The translations under genes and the position numbers were made by a program. From positions 62,001 to 126,000 of the forward strand of contig NZ_JAJQPD010000009.1 in NCBI RefSeq assembly GCF_021228295.1: a stretch of 64,000 nt of DNA. Direction: 5' to 3'. Below the pieces are notes generated by a model. It was not told the DNA's origin, did not search any database, and was given only the letters and a program-made list of their open reading frames with translations. The stretch comes from Agromyces humatus. GTDB taxonomy: Bacteria; Actinomycetota; Actinomycetes; Actinomycetales; Microbacteriaceae. Below, one piece after another: positions 25,760 to 33,099 of this stretch (positions are counted from its first letter, which is position 1; each line of letters starts with the position of its first letter).

Positions 25760-26425
25760 GTGCACACCGCCGACCTGATCCGCCTGTACCCCGAGGTGTT
25801 CCACATGGCCGTCGACGGGAGTTGGCCGTCGATCGAACGACATGGCCTCCTGTCATCGGCGACGATCGTAGAGCAGTGGGAGGTCGCCCCTGATGCACGT
25901 CGCGAACGGCTACTCTCCGAGCGCCGCGACGAGTCGTACGTACTCGAGCATCCGATACACGGAGGAGTTGCCGTCGTTCGCGACCAGAAGCCCATCCACG
26001 AGCCCTCACTCGCCGAGGCACTCGACGACATGGCTCCAGTGGATTGGTACGACGAACTGAACTCGCGCGTCTTCTTCTTTCTGCAGCGACATCGGCTCAT
26101 CGGGCTGCAGGGCGCACGGTCGTACCGCAAGGACATCCACACCGTAATCACGCTGGACACCGCGACCCTGGTCGAGCGCTACGAGTCGTCGATCGAGCTC
26201 TGCGCCATCAACTCAGGGTTCGCGCAACCTCACAACAAGGCTCGGCGCGGATCGAAGACCTTCCGATCGATCCACGACTACCCCCACCCCGAACGGGCGG
26301 AACCGCGACAAAACGGATATGACGTTGCGGAACTTACGGTTCGTGGCGGCGTGACAGATCTCGATGGCCTCGTCGTCCGGGTCGACCGCATGCACGAAGG
26401 CGACGTGATCGAACGCCTCGTGTGA
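25760..26425 (+). CDS. DUF7002-like protein
   Basis: A 221-residue protein (VFHMAVDGSWPSIERHGLLS..., DDMAPVDWYDELNSRVFFFL, HTVITLDTATLVERYE). The opening 'H.a..gsW.sI..hGLlS' and later 'VFF' and 'T..l' pieces match proteins annotated DUF7002, whose layout recalls ADP-ribosyltransferase-like or RNA-modifying folds. No function is established. GTG 25760 is preferred over the upstream TTG because it starts at the conserved segment. Confidence 0.6.
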   Translation: MHTADLIRLYPEVFHMAVDGSWPSIERHGLLSSATIVEQWEVAPDARRERLLSERRDESYVLEHPIHGGVAVVRDQKPIHEPSLAEALDDMAPVDWYDELNSRVFFFLQRHRLIGLQGARSYRKDIHTVITLDTATLVERYESSIELCAINSGFAQPHNKARRGSKTFRSIHDYPHPERAEPRQNGYDVAELTVRGGVTDLDGLVVRVDRMHEGDVIERLV

Positions 26426-26488
26426 GTACGACGCCGCGTCCTCAGTTGCTGGTGCGTGCGCGCGACTGAAGCGAGCGACCGCGGGGTT

Positions 26489-26782
26489 CTACTCGGATGA
26501 CGTACCGACGCGGATGACCGCGAACCCAAGTCCGTCGAGCAGCTTGGCGACCGTAGCGCTTCCGCCACTGAAGTCGCGGGCCTTCAGCGCAGTCCCGTGC
26601 TGATGAAAGTGTGCCGCGCCGACGATTGCCTTGGAGTCATACCGCTCCCCGGCGAATTCAAGGAAGTACTCTCTTGCCTCGCGAAATCCGTACTTCTCGA
26701 GGAACGCGGCACGACCCAGTCGATCGAACTCCTCGATCGCGTCGAGAACGGATTGACGGTCGGTTACGTCGGAAAGAGCCAT
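26489..26782 (-). CDS. Stand-alone ScoMcrA-like N-terminal head domain
   Basis: A 97-residue protein, LSDVTDRQSVLDAIEEFDRL then FLEKYGFREAREYFLEFAGE and RYDSKAIVGAAHFHQHG, ending in DFSGGSATVAKLLDGLGF. This closely follows the N-terminal head domain of ScoMcrA-type type IV restriction enzymes (SRA-HNH). The SRA and HNH parts are missing and the frame closes with a clean stop. It is either a trimmed relic or a free DNA-binding domain. It lies 37 bases downstream of the uncharacterised gene at 26820, on the same strand. Confidence 0.7.
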   Translation of the reverse strand: MALSDVTDRQSVLDAIEEFDRLGRAAFLEKYGFREAREYFLEFAGERYDSKAIVGAAHFHQHGTALKARDFSGGSATVAKLLDGLGFAVIRVGTSSE

Positions 26783-26819
26783 ATGGTTCACGCTACGCGG
26801 AGCGCACCGAATCTGACCG

Positions 26820-27650
26820 TCAGCCCACGAGATCGCCGAGCGCCGCCCGCAGCGTGAATCGCACCTCCTCGGCGATCTGACGCATCGCCGCCGGCACGGG
26901 CGAGTCGTCCTTCGGTGATCGACCGAGCCTGCTGAAGAAGTCGCCGACACTGCTGCCCCGAGTGATCGCGCGGTACGCGTCAGGCAGAGTGTCGACATGC
27001 GCGCCGCCATCGTGGTGGGCGAGCCAAAGCACGACATCACGGCGCGATGCCTCGGTGGCCTGATTGTCGAAGATCCGCGGTATCTGCCACCAGTAGTTGA
27101 AGCCCACCCGGTGCGGGCCCAAAGGCACCTGATGGAACGCCGGCAACCATGTCGAGACCGACTCACTCGGGATGACCGTGAGCAGCGACCCGACCGGGGC
27201 GACACCACGTTCCTTCGCCAGCCTGACCACCCGTGGCCCGCTCGGGATCGTGCCATCCGCCCACGGCAGAATCTGCGTCATCCCCATTCGAGTGAGCAGA
27301 CCGGTGCTGACCGTGGTGTCGTAGGCGAGCACTCGTACCGCGATTGCCAGGCGTTTCGCTTCGGCATGAGTGCCGGCGTCGTAGCGCTCGCAGCTCGCGT
27401 CGATGAACCCGAGTTGGTCGCGAAGGTGCTCGAGGTGCTCATCGGAGATCGCCAGATCGGGTCTCAGGCGCTCCCAGCGCCGTATACGCCGAGCCGCATC
27501 CGGCCTGCTTGCAGGCGGCGTCGGAGTCGGTGGGTCGGCACGCTCGAGCGCGTCGAGGATGGAGACCAGTTCGTCCATGTCCTCTGCTCCATAGATCTGC
27601 AGGTCGCTGAGGGTCAGGCCGTCGTCGGCTCGCCAGTACTCGTCTGCCAC
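26820..27650 (-). CDS. Uncharacterised protein in the defence island
   Basis: A 276-residue soluble protein starting at GTG 27650 (VADEYWRADDGLTLSDLQIY). It has an acidic N-terminal third, a central segment RIRRWERLRPDLAISDEHLE and a region with WLPAFHQVPLGPHRVGFNYW. I recognise no domain, membrane segment or catalytic motif. It is probably transcribed with the McrA-head gene downstream. Function unknown. Confidence 0.55.
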   Translation of the reverse strand: MADEYWRADDGLTLSDLQIYGAEDMDELVSILDALERADPPTPTPPASRPDAARRIRRWERLRPDLAISDEHLEHLRDQLGFIDASCERYDAGTHAEAKRLAIAVRVLAYDTTVSTGLLTRMGMTQILPWADGTIPSGPRVVRLAKERGVAPVGSLLTVIPSESVSTWLPAFHQVPLGPHRVGFNYWWQIPRIFDNQATEASRRDVVLWLAHHDGGAHVDTLPDAYRAITRGSSVGDFFSRLGRSPKDDSPVPAAMRQIAEEVRFTLRAALGDLVG

Positions 27651-27706
27651 GCTCCGAACCTACTGTCGGCCCGAGTCTCGGGGTCCCATTTGCTGGCAAG
27701 GACGCA

Positions 27707-27731
27707 CCCCACCTTCGGGGGATTCCGCGGC
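27707..27731 (+). repeat. 25-bp direct repeat, left copy
   Basis: Identical over 25 bases to 31687-31711 (opens CCCCACCTTCGGGGGATTCC, ends GCGGC). It contains a small CCCC...GGGG hairpin. The two copies bracket the toxin-like gene pair and the 30924 gene, 3,980 bases apart. Confidence 0.85.
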
Positions 27732-27797
27732 CCTGATTCGTCGGTGAGTCGCGGAGAACGAGTCCCGTTACCTGTCTCGCCGAACCTTCCGCATCGG

Positions 27798-28736
27798 TCA
27801 GAAGGTGATCACGGCCCCGACCGGAGCATGGTCTCCGAGCTTGCCGCCGAGGCCGCTCTCCTTCTCCATGGGAACTCGCTTCTTGCCGCACAGGGCGATG
27901 ATGTGGTCGATTCGGCGGAGCTTCTCCGATCCGCCTCCGCCGGTCACGATCGAGAAGCCGAGGCTCCGCGGGAACGGCGGCAGGGTCTTGCTCCACACGC
28001 TGCGCGTCAGCGAGTCGGGGCCGGTGTTCAGGTCTCCGGCGAGCAGCCAGGCGATGCGACCCGCCGCGGCGTCCTGCAGCTGCTGCGTGACCTGGGGCTG
28101 ATTGCGCAGGCCCGCGAGCTTCGCGACCGCGACCTTGCTCGCGCCGGGCGCGGCCAGCGCCGTCGCTGACGGCCACCGGGCGACGCGGTCCGCCGCGCCA
28201 TCAGGCGTCACATGCCACGAGTAGGCCCGCAGGGGCTTGCGAGTCAGCAGGTTGTCGAAGCCGGCCGTGAGCGGCGGGTTGTCCATCGCGAACATCGGAT
28301 TCAGCCGCACCGGCGGCCGGACGGTGCGGGTCCTCGTCGTCTGCTCGAGCACCGGCTCCCAGGCGTAGTTGACGTCGAAGTCCGGGCCATCGGTCAGCCG
28401 CAGCACGTGAGGGTTCCAGATCATCAGGTAGGCGTTCTTGCTCGAGTGCTTCGGCCCCTCGTCGGGGCTCAGCCACCACTCCCAGCCGTTCGTCGTCAGT
28501 GCCTGGAGGAAGACGTTGTATGGCGTCAATGCGCCCGCTGCATGCTGGCGCGAGGCCTCCTGGATGAGCACGAGATCGTGGAAGGCCTCGTGGCTCGGCG
28601 GGCCCCAGACGAGTTCGGCGATGCGGTCGAGTTTCGCGTCGGTCGCCGACGTGGTGCAGTTCCAGGTCGCGACGTACAGGTCGTTCAGGTCGCTCGTCGG
28701 TGGGACGGCAGGTCGCGGGGTGTACGTCACCACCAT
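27798..28736 (-). CDS. Endonuclease/exonuclease/phosphatase-family (DNase I-fold) enzyme
   Basis: A 312-residue protein with the DNase I-like active-site set: ATWNCTT near residue 23, LIQEAS (~58), AGDLNTGP (~243), RRIDHII and the final GDHAPVGAVI. It has no signal peptide. The fold covers DNases, CdtB-type toxins and phosphoinositide phosphatases. ATG 28736 overlaps the stop of the two-repeat protein by 10 bases, so the two are translationally coupled and probably form an effector pair. Substrate unknown; a nuclease toxin subunit is the most attractive reading. Confidence 0.78.
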   Translation of the reverse strand: MVVTYTPRPAVPPTSDLNDLYVATWNCTTSATDAKLDRIAELVWGPPSHEAFHDLVLIQEASRQHAAGALTPYNVFLQALTTNGWEWWLSPDEGPKHSSKNAYLMIWNPHVLRLTDGPDFDVNYAWEPVLEQTTRTRTVRPPVRLNPMFAMDNPPLTAGFDNLLTRKPLRAYSWHVTPDGAADRVARWPSATALAAPGASKVAVAKLAGLRNQPQVTQQLQDAAAGRIAWLLAGDLNTGPDSLTRSVWSKTLPPFPRSLGFSIVTGGGGSEKLRRIDHIIALCGKKRVPMEKESGLGGKLGDHAPVGAVITF

Positions 28737-30634
28737 GCGTCATCCGCGCCGAGCTGGAGCGTGTGCGGTACGAGCGGGAGGTTTCCGTTGTCGACACTGG
28801 CAACGATCTTGTCGTTCTTCCGCACGCTGATGCGGTCGATGAGCTGCCAGAAGTTCACCACGACCGGCTTCGTCGAGGCGTTGGTGAAGGTCTGCACGAC
28901 CGTGCTCGTGGACTCCTCGCGCACCGAGACGGTGTCGGTGCGCTGACTCGTCTCCGACATCGATGCCGAGGCAGACGCAGAGAACGGCCCCCATCCGGCG
29001 GAGATGTCGAACCCGATCTCCTTCGTCGCCTCTTCAGACTTCGATGAGCTCGAGCTCACGCCCGACGACTGCCTGAGCAGCTTCTCGAGCCGTGCACCCG
29101 GAGGCAGCGAGAAGGAGTCGGGCGTCTTCCGCCAGAACTGCTCACGAGTGAACGTGACGACGACTTTCGCGTCCTTCGGTGTAGGGAACCGCCCGATCCC
29201 CACGAGCCACGGCGCCGTGTCGGTCGGCAACGGTTGCGCTGCTGACGCCACGGGCGGTGGCGGCACCGTGTTCGGCGCCGCGAGCGTCCACGGGGCGGCG
29301 GTCAGGGTCGCCTTCGACGCATAATCCTCCACGATGATCGCCCCACTCGTGTGCACCGCGAGTCGGATGGTCGGCTCCGACACGAGCACCTTCGTGCCGC
29401 CGCCCGGCTCGACGGTCTCGATGAAGCGAACGACGGTGACCCCGTCGACGGTCGAGACGGCGAACGCGTCGACCGCAAGCGAGAGCAGGTTCGACACCGT
29501 GACCACGATGGGCGCGGGTTCGGCAGGCGGCGTCGCGCTCGACGCGTCTGCGGATGCCGCGCCCGGCGCATCCGCGAATGTCGCGCCCGCGGCATCCGTC
29601 GACTCCTTACGCGTCGAACCGTTTGGTGTCGGCTCGATGCAGGGTGCCGCACCCGATGGTGGGAACGTGCCGCCGGATGTGTCGTACGCGACGGGGATCG
29701 ACGGCGGGATCGCCGTCTCGATCATCGCCTTGAGCGTGAACCCGGGTGCCTGGATCGCGTATTGGTCGATGAGCTGCCAGAACAGCACGATCTCCCCGGC
29801 CGTCGTTTCGTTGCGCAGTTCACGCACGAGCGTCGCCTCGGTCTCCTCCGTGATGGTGACCTCCGATGACGTGGAACTGCTCCTCGACATCGAGGCCGAG
29901 AGCGACGCCGAGATCGGACCCCACCCGGCGGAGGCCGTCGCCCCAACCTGCGTCGCGGTCACCCCCATCTCGCTCGACGAGGTCGTCAGGCCGTTCAACT
30001 GAGAGGTGGTGACGTTCAGCGACGAACAGCCGGGCAGCGATGTGGAGTCGTCGGACTTGCGCCAGAACTGGGATCGCACGACGACGAACCCGTTGTCGAG
30101 CCAACCGGCCCCGACGAGCACCGGTGGCGAGTCGGCGGGCAGCGGCGACCCCGCGTTCTGCGGCGTCGGTCGAATGCCCGGTTCCCCCGGTAGACCGGGA
30201 TTGTTGACCGGCTGGAGCAAGCTGGAGCCGATCGTGTGCGTGTCTGCGGGCGACGCGCTGAACGTGACGACGTATGCTCCGGTCACCGCCTCGATCGCGA
30301 CGTACGTAAAGGTCCCGCTCGCCGGCGGGGTGATCAACTGCTGCGTCGGTTGCGGCACGATGCGGCCGTTCTTGTCCTTGGTGTACGAGGCGCCCTTGAT
30401 CTCGGAGACGACGAACCGATGCTCGTCTTCCGCGATCATGAACAGCCGAAGCTTCACCGGCAGCTCGTTGACCAGAGTCCAGGATGCGTCAACTGCTGGT
30501 TCGATCAGCGACGGATCGCCAGCGAGCCAGGCCGCTCGCCGCTGCTCGTCGCTCGGCGGTGGAACCGGTGCGAAGCCATCGCCCGCAAGGCTCCACCGCC
30601 CGTACAGCGCTACGTGCGCAGGAATGATGTCCAC
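28727..30634 (-). CDS. Two-repeat Ser/Thr-rich protein, possible pore-forming toxin-like component
   Basis: A 635-residue protein from GTG 30634 (GAGGGGG upstream). It contains two ~150-residue homologous units. Each reads: FWRK, a SLP(P)G turn, a Ser-rich stretch, SAGWGP(I/F)SAS(L/A)SASMS, alternating Ser/Thr-Glu strands, then FWQLID. The alternating small/polar strands of the Ser/Thr block recall the insertion loops of aerolysin/ETX-MTX-like beta-pore toxins, but I cannot name a family. A Pro/Ala-rich linker with repeated DA(A/S)GA-type residues joins the units. No signal peptide or lipobox. It is co-translated with the DNase I-fold gene. Confidence 0.65.
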   Translation of the reverse strand: MDIIPAHVALYGRWSLAGDGFAPVPPPSDEQRRAAWLAGDPSLIEPAVDASWTLVNELPVKLRLFMIAEDEHRFVVSEIKGASYTKDKNGRIVPQPTQQLITPPASGTFTYVAIEAVTGAYVVTFSASPADTHTIGSSLLQPVNNPGLPGEPGIRPTPQNAGSPLPADSPPVLVGAGWLDNGFVVVRSQFWRKSDDSTSLPGCSSLNVTTSQLNGLTTSSSEMGVTATQVGATASAGWGPISASLSASMSRSSSTSSEVTITEETEATLVRELRNETTAGEIVLFWQLIDQYAIQAPGFTLKAMIETAIPPSIPVAYDTSGGTFPPSGAAPCIEPTPNGSTRKESTDAAGATFADAPGAASADASSATPPAEPAPIVVTVSNLLSLAVDAFAVSTVDGVTVVRFIETVEPGGGTKVLVSEPTIRLAVHTSGAIIVEDYASKATLTAAPWTLAAPNTVPPPPVASAAQPLPTDTAPWLVGIGRFPTPKDAKVVVTFTREQFWRKTPDSFSLPPGARLEKLLRQSSGVSSSSSKSEEATKEIGFDISAGWGPFSASASASMSETSQRTDTVSVREESTSTVVQTFTNASTKPVVVNFWQLIDRISVRKNDKIVASVDNGNLPLVPHTLQLGADDAWW

Positions 30635-30923
30635 TCGCCGTCCCCCTCGGCTCTCGAGCCCTGCGGGTGCGCACCTGATCCGGCGGTCCGGCGTCGTCGG
30701 CGGCCGCGGTGAGGTTCGCCACGACCCGGCAGTCGTCGTTCCTCCGGGAAGTTGCACCGCAGCGACTTCGCTCCGGTCGCCCGATCGCCCCCAAACGGTG
30801 CGGTGCGATCCTGTCTGGTCGGTACCCTAGCCCTGATCCTGCGGAGGCGTCCACCTCCCCACGCCCAGGAAACCCAAGCGAATGAGCGCGGCCACGATCA
30901 TCGATGCCGGTCGAGGCATCCAA
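30635..30923. other. Intergenic region, nothing recognised
   Basis: 289 bases between two minus-strand genes; it should carry the promoter of the toxin-like pair. No ORF with a convincing start, no repeat and no RNA gene was seen. Confidence 0.45.
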
Positions 30924-31490
30924 CTACGCCGACATAATGATGTTCCCGTCGCGGTCGATGAGGAAGCCGCCCGGCCACGATCGGCGGTCGCCGTCGACGA
31001 CCAGGTCGAGCGCGCGCTTCGGCGTCAGGCCGGCGCGGCGGAGCGGAAGCCAATCGGTCCAATGCTCGGCGATGAGCGCGATTGTGCGGTACTCGTATCG
31101 CGTGGTGTCGATCACGAATCGGCCGTCATCACGGGCGAGCAGCTTCTCGATCCGCCGGTCGATGCACAGTCGCAGGACGTACCAGTCGGCAGCGCTGAAC
31201 CCGATGCGATGGAAGTCGTCGGCCTGCCACGCCCATTGGCCCACGGCCTTCGAGACCTTGTCCTCCCGGATCGTCCGGGCCGTGAACGCCATCCACGCCG
31301 CCCCCGGGAAGAAGGTCGGGAAGTCGAGCAACGCCCGGCACCAGTCGAGCCGGAGATGCTGCGGGACGTCGCCCCACGGGTTCCGCTCGCGGTCCGGCGA
31401 GTAGCCGGGCGATCGGCGCAGGGCCTCGCGTGCACTGACGAAGGGCGGCCGCTCGGAACCTGCGTTCTCGAAGTACTCGTCTGCGGGCAT
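30924..31490 (-). CDS. Uncharacterised 188-residue protein
   Basis: A soluble Trp- and Arg-rich protein (LRLDWCRALLDFPTFFPGAA, RRIEKLLARDDGRFVIDTTR, ending VVDGDRRSWPGGFLIDRDGN). The YRTIALIAEHW and WLPLRRAGLTP pieces suggest a helical domain. No family recognised. It is the first minus-strand gene inside the 25-bp direct repeats, upstream of the toxin-like pair, and may be its regulator, chaperone or immunity protein. That role is only a guess from position. ATG 31490 has GAGGAG before it. Confidence 0.6.
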   Translation of the reverse strand: MPADEYFENAGSERPPFVSAREALRRSPGYSPDRERNPWGDVPQHLRLDWCRALLDFPTFFPGAAWMAFTARTIREDKVSKAVGQWAWQADDFHRIGFSAADWYVLRLCIDRRIEKLLARDDGRFVIDTTRYEYRTIALIAEHWTDWLPLRRAGLTPKRALDLVVDGDRRSWPGGFLIDRDGNIIMSA

Positions 31491-31686
31491 GGGTGAGCTC
31501 CTCTCACTCGGAGGCGCGTCACCTCCGTCGACTTGCCCGAGACGGATGCCGCGGGCCGGTTCTTCCCCTGGGGCACCCCGCTCGACGGAGGGGGTTGCCG
31601 GGCAGCCGGCCAGGTACCGACAGCTGCCACTCGTGAACCTGGATCACACGGTAGCGGATGGCGCCGACATCCGTCGCCGGCCGTCG

Positions 31687-31711
31687 CCCCACCTTCGGGG
31701 GATTCCGCGGC
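31687..31711 (+). repeat. 25-bp direct repeat, right copy
   Basis: Same 25 bases and same orientation as 27707-27731. It lies in the gap between the 30924 gene and the NERD gene, 35 bases before the latter's start codon. Confidence 0.85.
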
Positions 31712-31745
31712 GCGGCGGCGCTTGGAATGATCGAGCGACCCTGCC

Positions 31746-32567
31746 GTGACCCGAAAGCACCTCAACGTGAGCGAGCCCACCACCATCCAGTCCCTGGGCC
31801 ACCGCCGCCCCGCGACATCCGTCATCGCAGAATGCCTGCGCGTGCAGGCGACCGTGCCTACGAACACCGCGGTGCAGCGCTTCTTCGGCGTCTCGCCGCT
31901 CGGGCGCGAGGCCGAGCCCTGGTTCATCGGCGCGCTCGGCGAGCACGAGGTAGCGCGGCGCCTCGCCGCTCTCGGGCCGGGGTGGTTCGTGCTGCACTCG
32001 GTGCCGGTCGGCACCGGATCGAGCGACCTCGACCACGTCGTGATCGGCCCGGCCGGGGTGTTCACGATCAACACGAAGCATCACCGCGGGCAGAACGTGT
32101 GGGTCGGCGGGCGGCGCATCCTCGTCAACGGCCAGCGCACCGACCACCTGCGCAACGCGAAATACGAGGCGAAGCGCACGTCGAAGCTGCTCTCGGTCGC
32201 CGCACGCATGCTCGTCGACGTCACGCCGATCATCGCGGTCGTCGGAGCGAGGCGGATGACGGTGCGCGAGCGTCCGTTCGACGTCGCCGTGGTGCGCGAA
32301 CACGAGCTCGTGCGCTGGTTGCAGCGCAACCCGGTCACACTCACGCCCGAGCAGGTGCAGCACATCGCGACGGTGGCGGCGCAGCCGGCCGCCTGGCAGC
32401 GGACGCCCGAGACCGAGCTCGTCGACCACGCCGCGTTCGACCGGCTGCGCCGCGACATCGGGCGTGCCCGGCGCCGGCGCGGGCTGTGGGTCGGTGTGAT
32501 GATTGCGGCGATCCCGGTTGGGGTCGTGGCGTTGTTCGCTGCGGCGGTCAGCGTGCTGGCGAGGTGA
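31746..32567 (+). CDS. NERD-domain nuclease-related membrane protein
   Basis: A 273-residue protein. Residues ~55-170 are a NERD domain: GALGEHEVARRLAAL, SSDLDHVVIGPAGVFTINTK and HHRGQNVWV carry the Asp and Lys positions of the nuclease-like core. A C-terminal membrane helix (GVMIAAIPVGVVALFAAAVS) anchors it. NERD proteins are thought to act in DNA processing and are common near phage-defence genes. GTG 31746 start. A 60-base fragment of a close copy lies at 34850-34912. Confidence 0.82.
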   Translation: MTRKHLNVSEPTTIQSLGHRRPATSVIAECLRVQATVPTNTAVQRFFGVSPLGREAEPWFIGALGEHEVARRLAALGPGWFVLHSVPVGTGSSDLDHVVIGPAGVFTINTKHHRGQNVWVGGRRILVNGQRTDHLRNAKYEAKRTSKLLSVAARMLVDVTPIIAVVGARRMTVRERPFDVAVVREHELVRWLQRNPVTLTPEQVQHIATVAAQPAAWQRTPETELVDHAAFDRLRRDIGRARRRRGLWVGVMIAAIPVGVVALFAAAVSVLAR

Positions 32568-32707
32568 CGCGCAGGGCGCGAGATCCGCTCGCGCACCGGC
32601 AGCGCGACGCGGGCCACCCGGGTGCTCGAGGTCGCCGCTTCGCGCGATACGCTGACAAGATTGTGCGCCCCGACGTGGCGCTACCGATCGATTGAGATAG
32701 GCCGCTG

Positions 32708-33079
32708 GTGGAAACCGCTTCGATTCTTGCTTGGACGCTTCAATCCGAGATCCCCGTGCCCGCAGACGTCACCGCACTCCTCGTCGAGGGGGAACAGGCG
32801 GTCGCATCGTTCAAGACGTTCCGCGATTCCGCCACTTTCACGACGAAGCGGCTGATCGTACGGGACGCGCAGGGCATCACTGGCAAGAAGGTCGAGATCT
32901 ACTCACTCCCGTACAGCTCGATCAACATGTGGTCCACCGAGAACGCCGGCGGGATGCTCGATCGAGACGCTGAGGTCGAGCTGTGGACGCGGGCCGGTCA
33001 CATCAAGGTGAAGCTCACCAAGGGTGCCGACGTGCGACGTATCGATAGCCTGCTTGCTTGGGCCGTTCTTCAGCGCTGA
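32708..33079 (+). CDS. Bacterial PH-domain protein
   Basis: A 123-residue protein (LLVEGEQAVASFKTFRDSAT, FTTKRLIVRDAQGITGKKVE, IYSLPYSSINMWSTE) matching the bacterial PH-like family (YvbH/DUF1696 type): 'F....DstiFTtkRLi..d.qG..GkK.ey.slpY.sI..ws.E'. These small soluble domains form rings and have no established ligand. GTG 32708 start with GGCCGC upstream, a weak site. Stand-alone; convergent with the thermonuclease gene. Confidence 0.85.
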   Translation: METASILAWTLQSEIPVPADVTALLVEGEQAVASFKTFRDSATFTTKRLIVRDAQGITGKKVEIYSLPYSSINMWSTENAGGMLDRDAEVELWTRAGHIKVKLTKGADVRRIDSLLAWAVLQR

Positions 33080-33099
33080 TGCGTGTCCTGACCTGTCGT

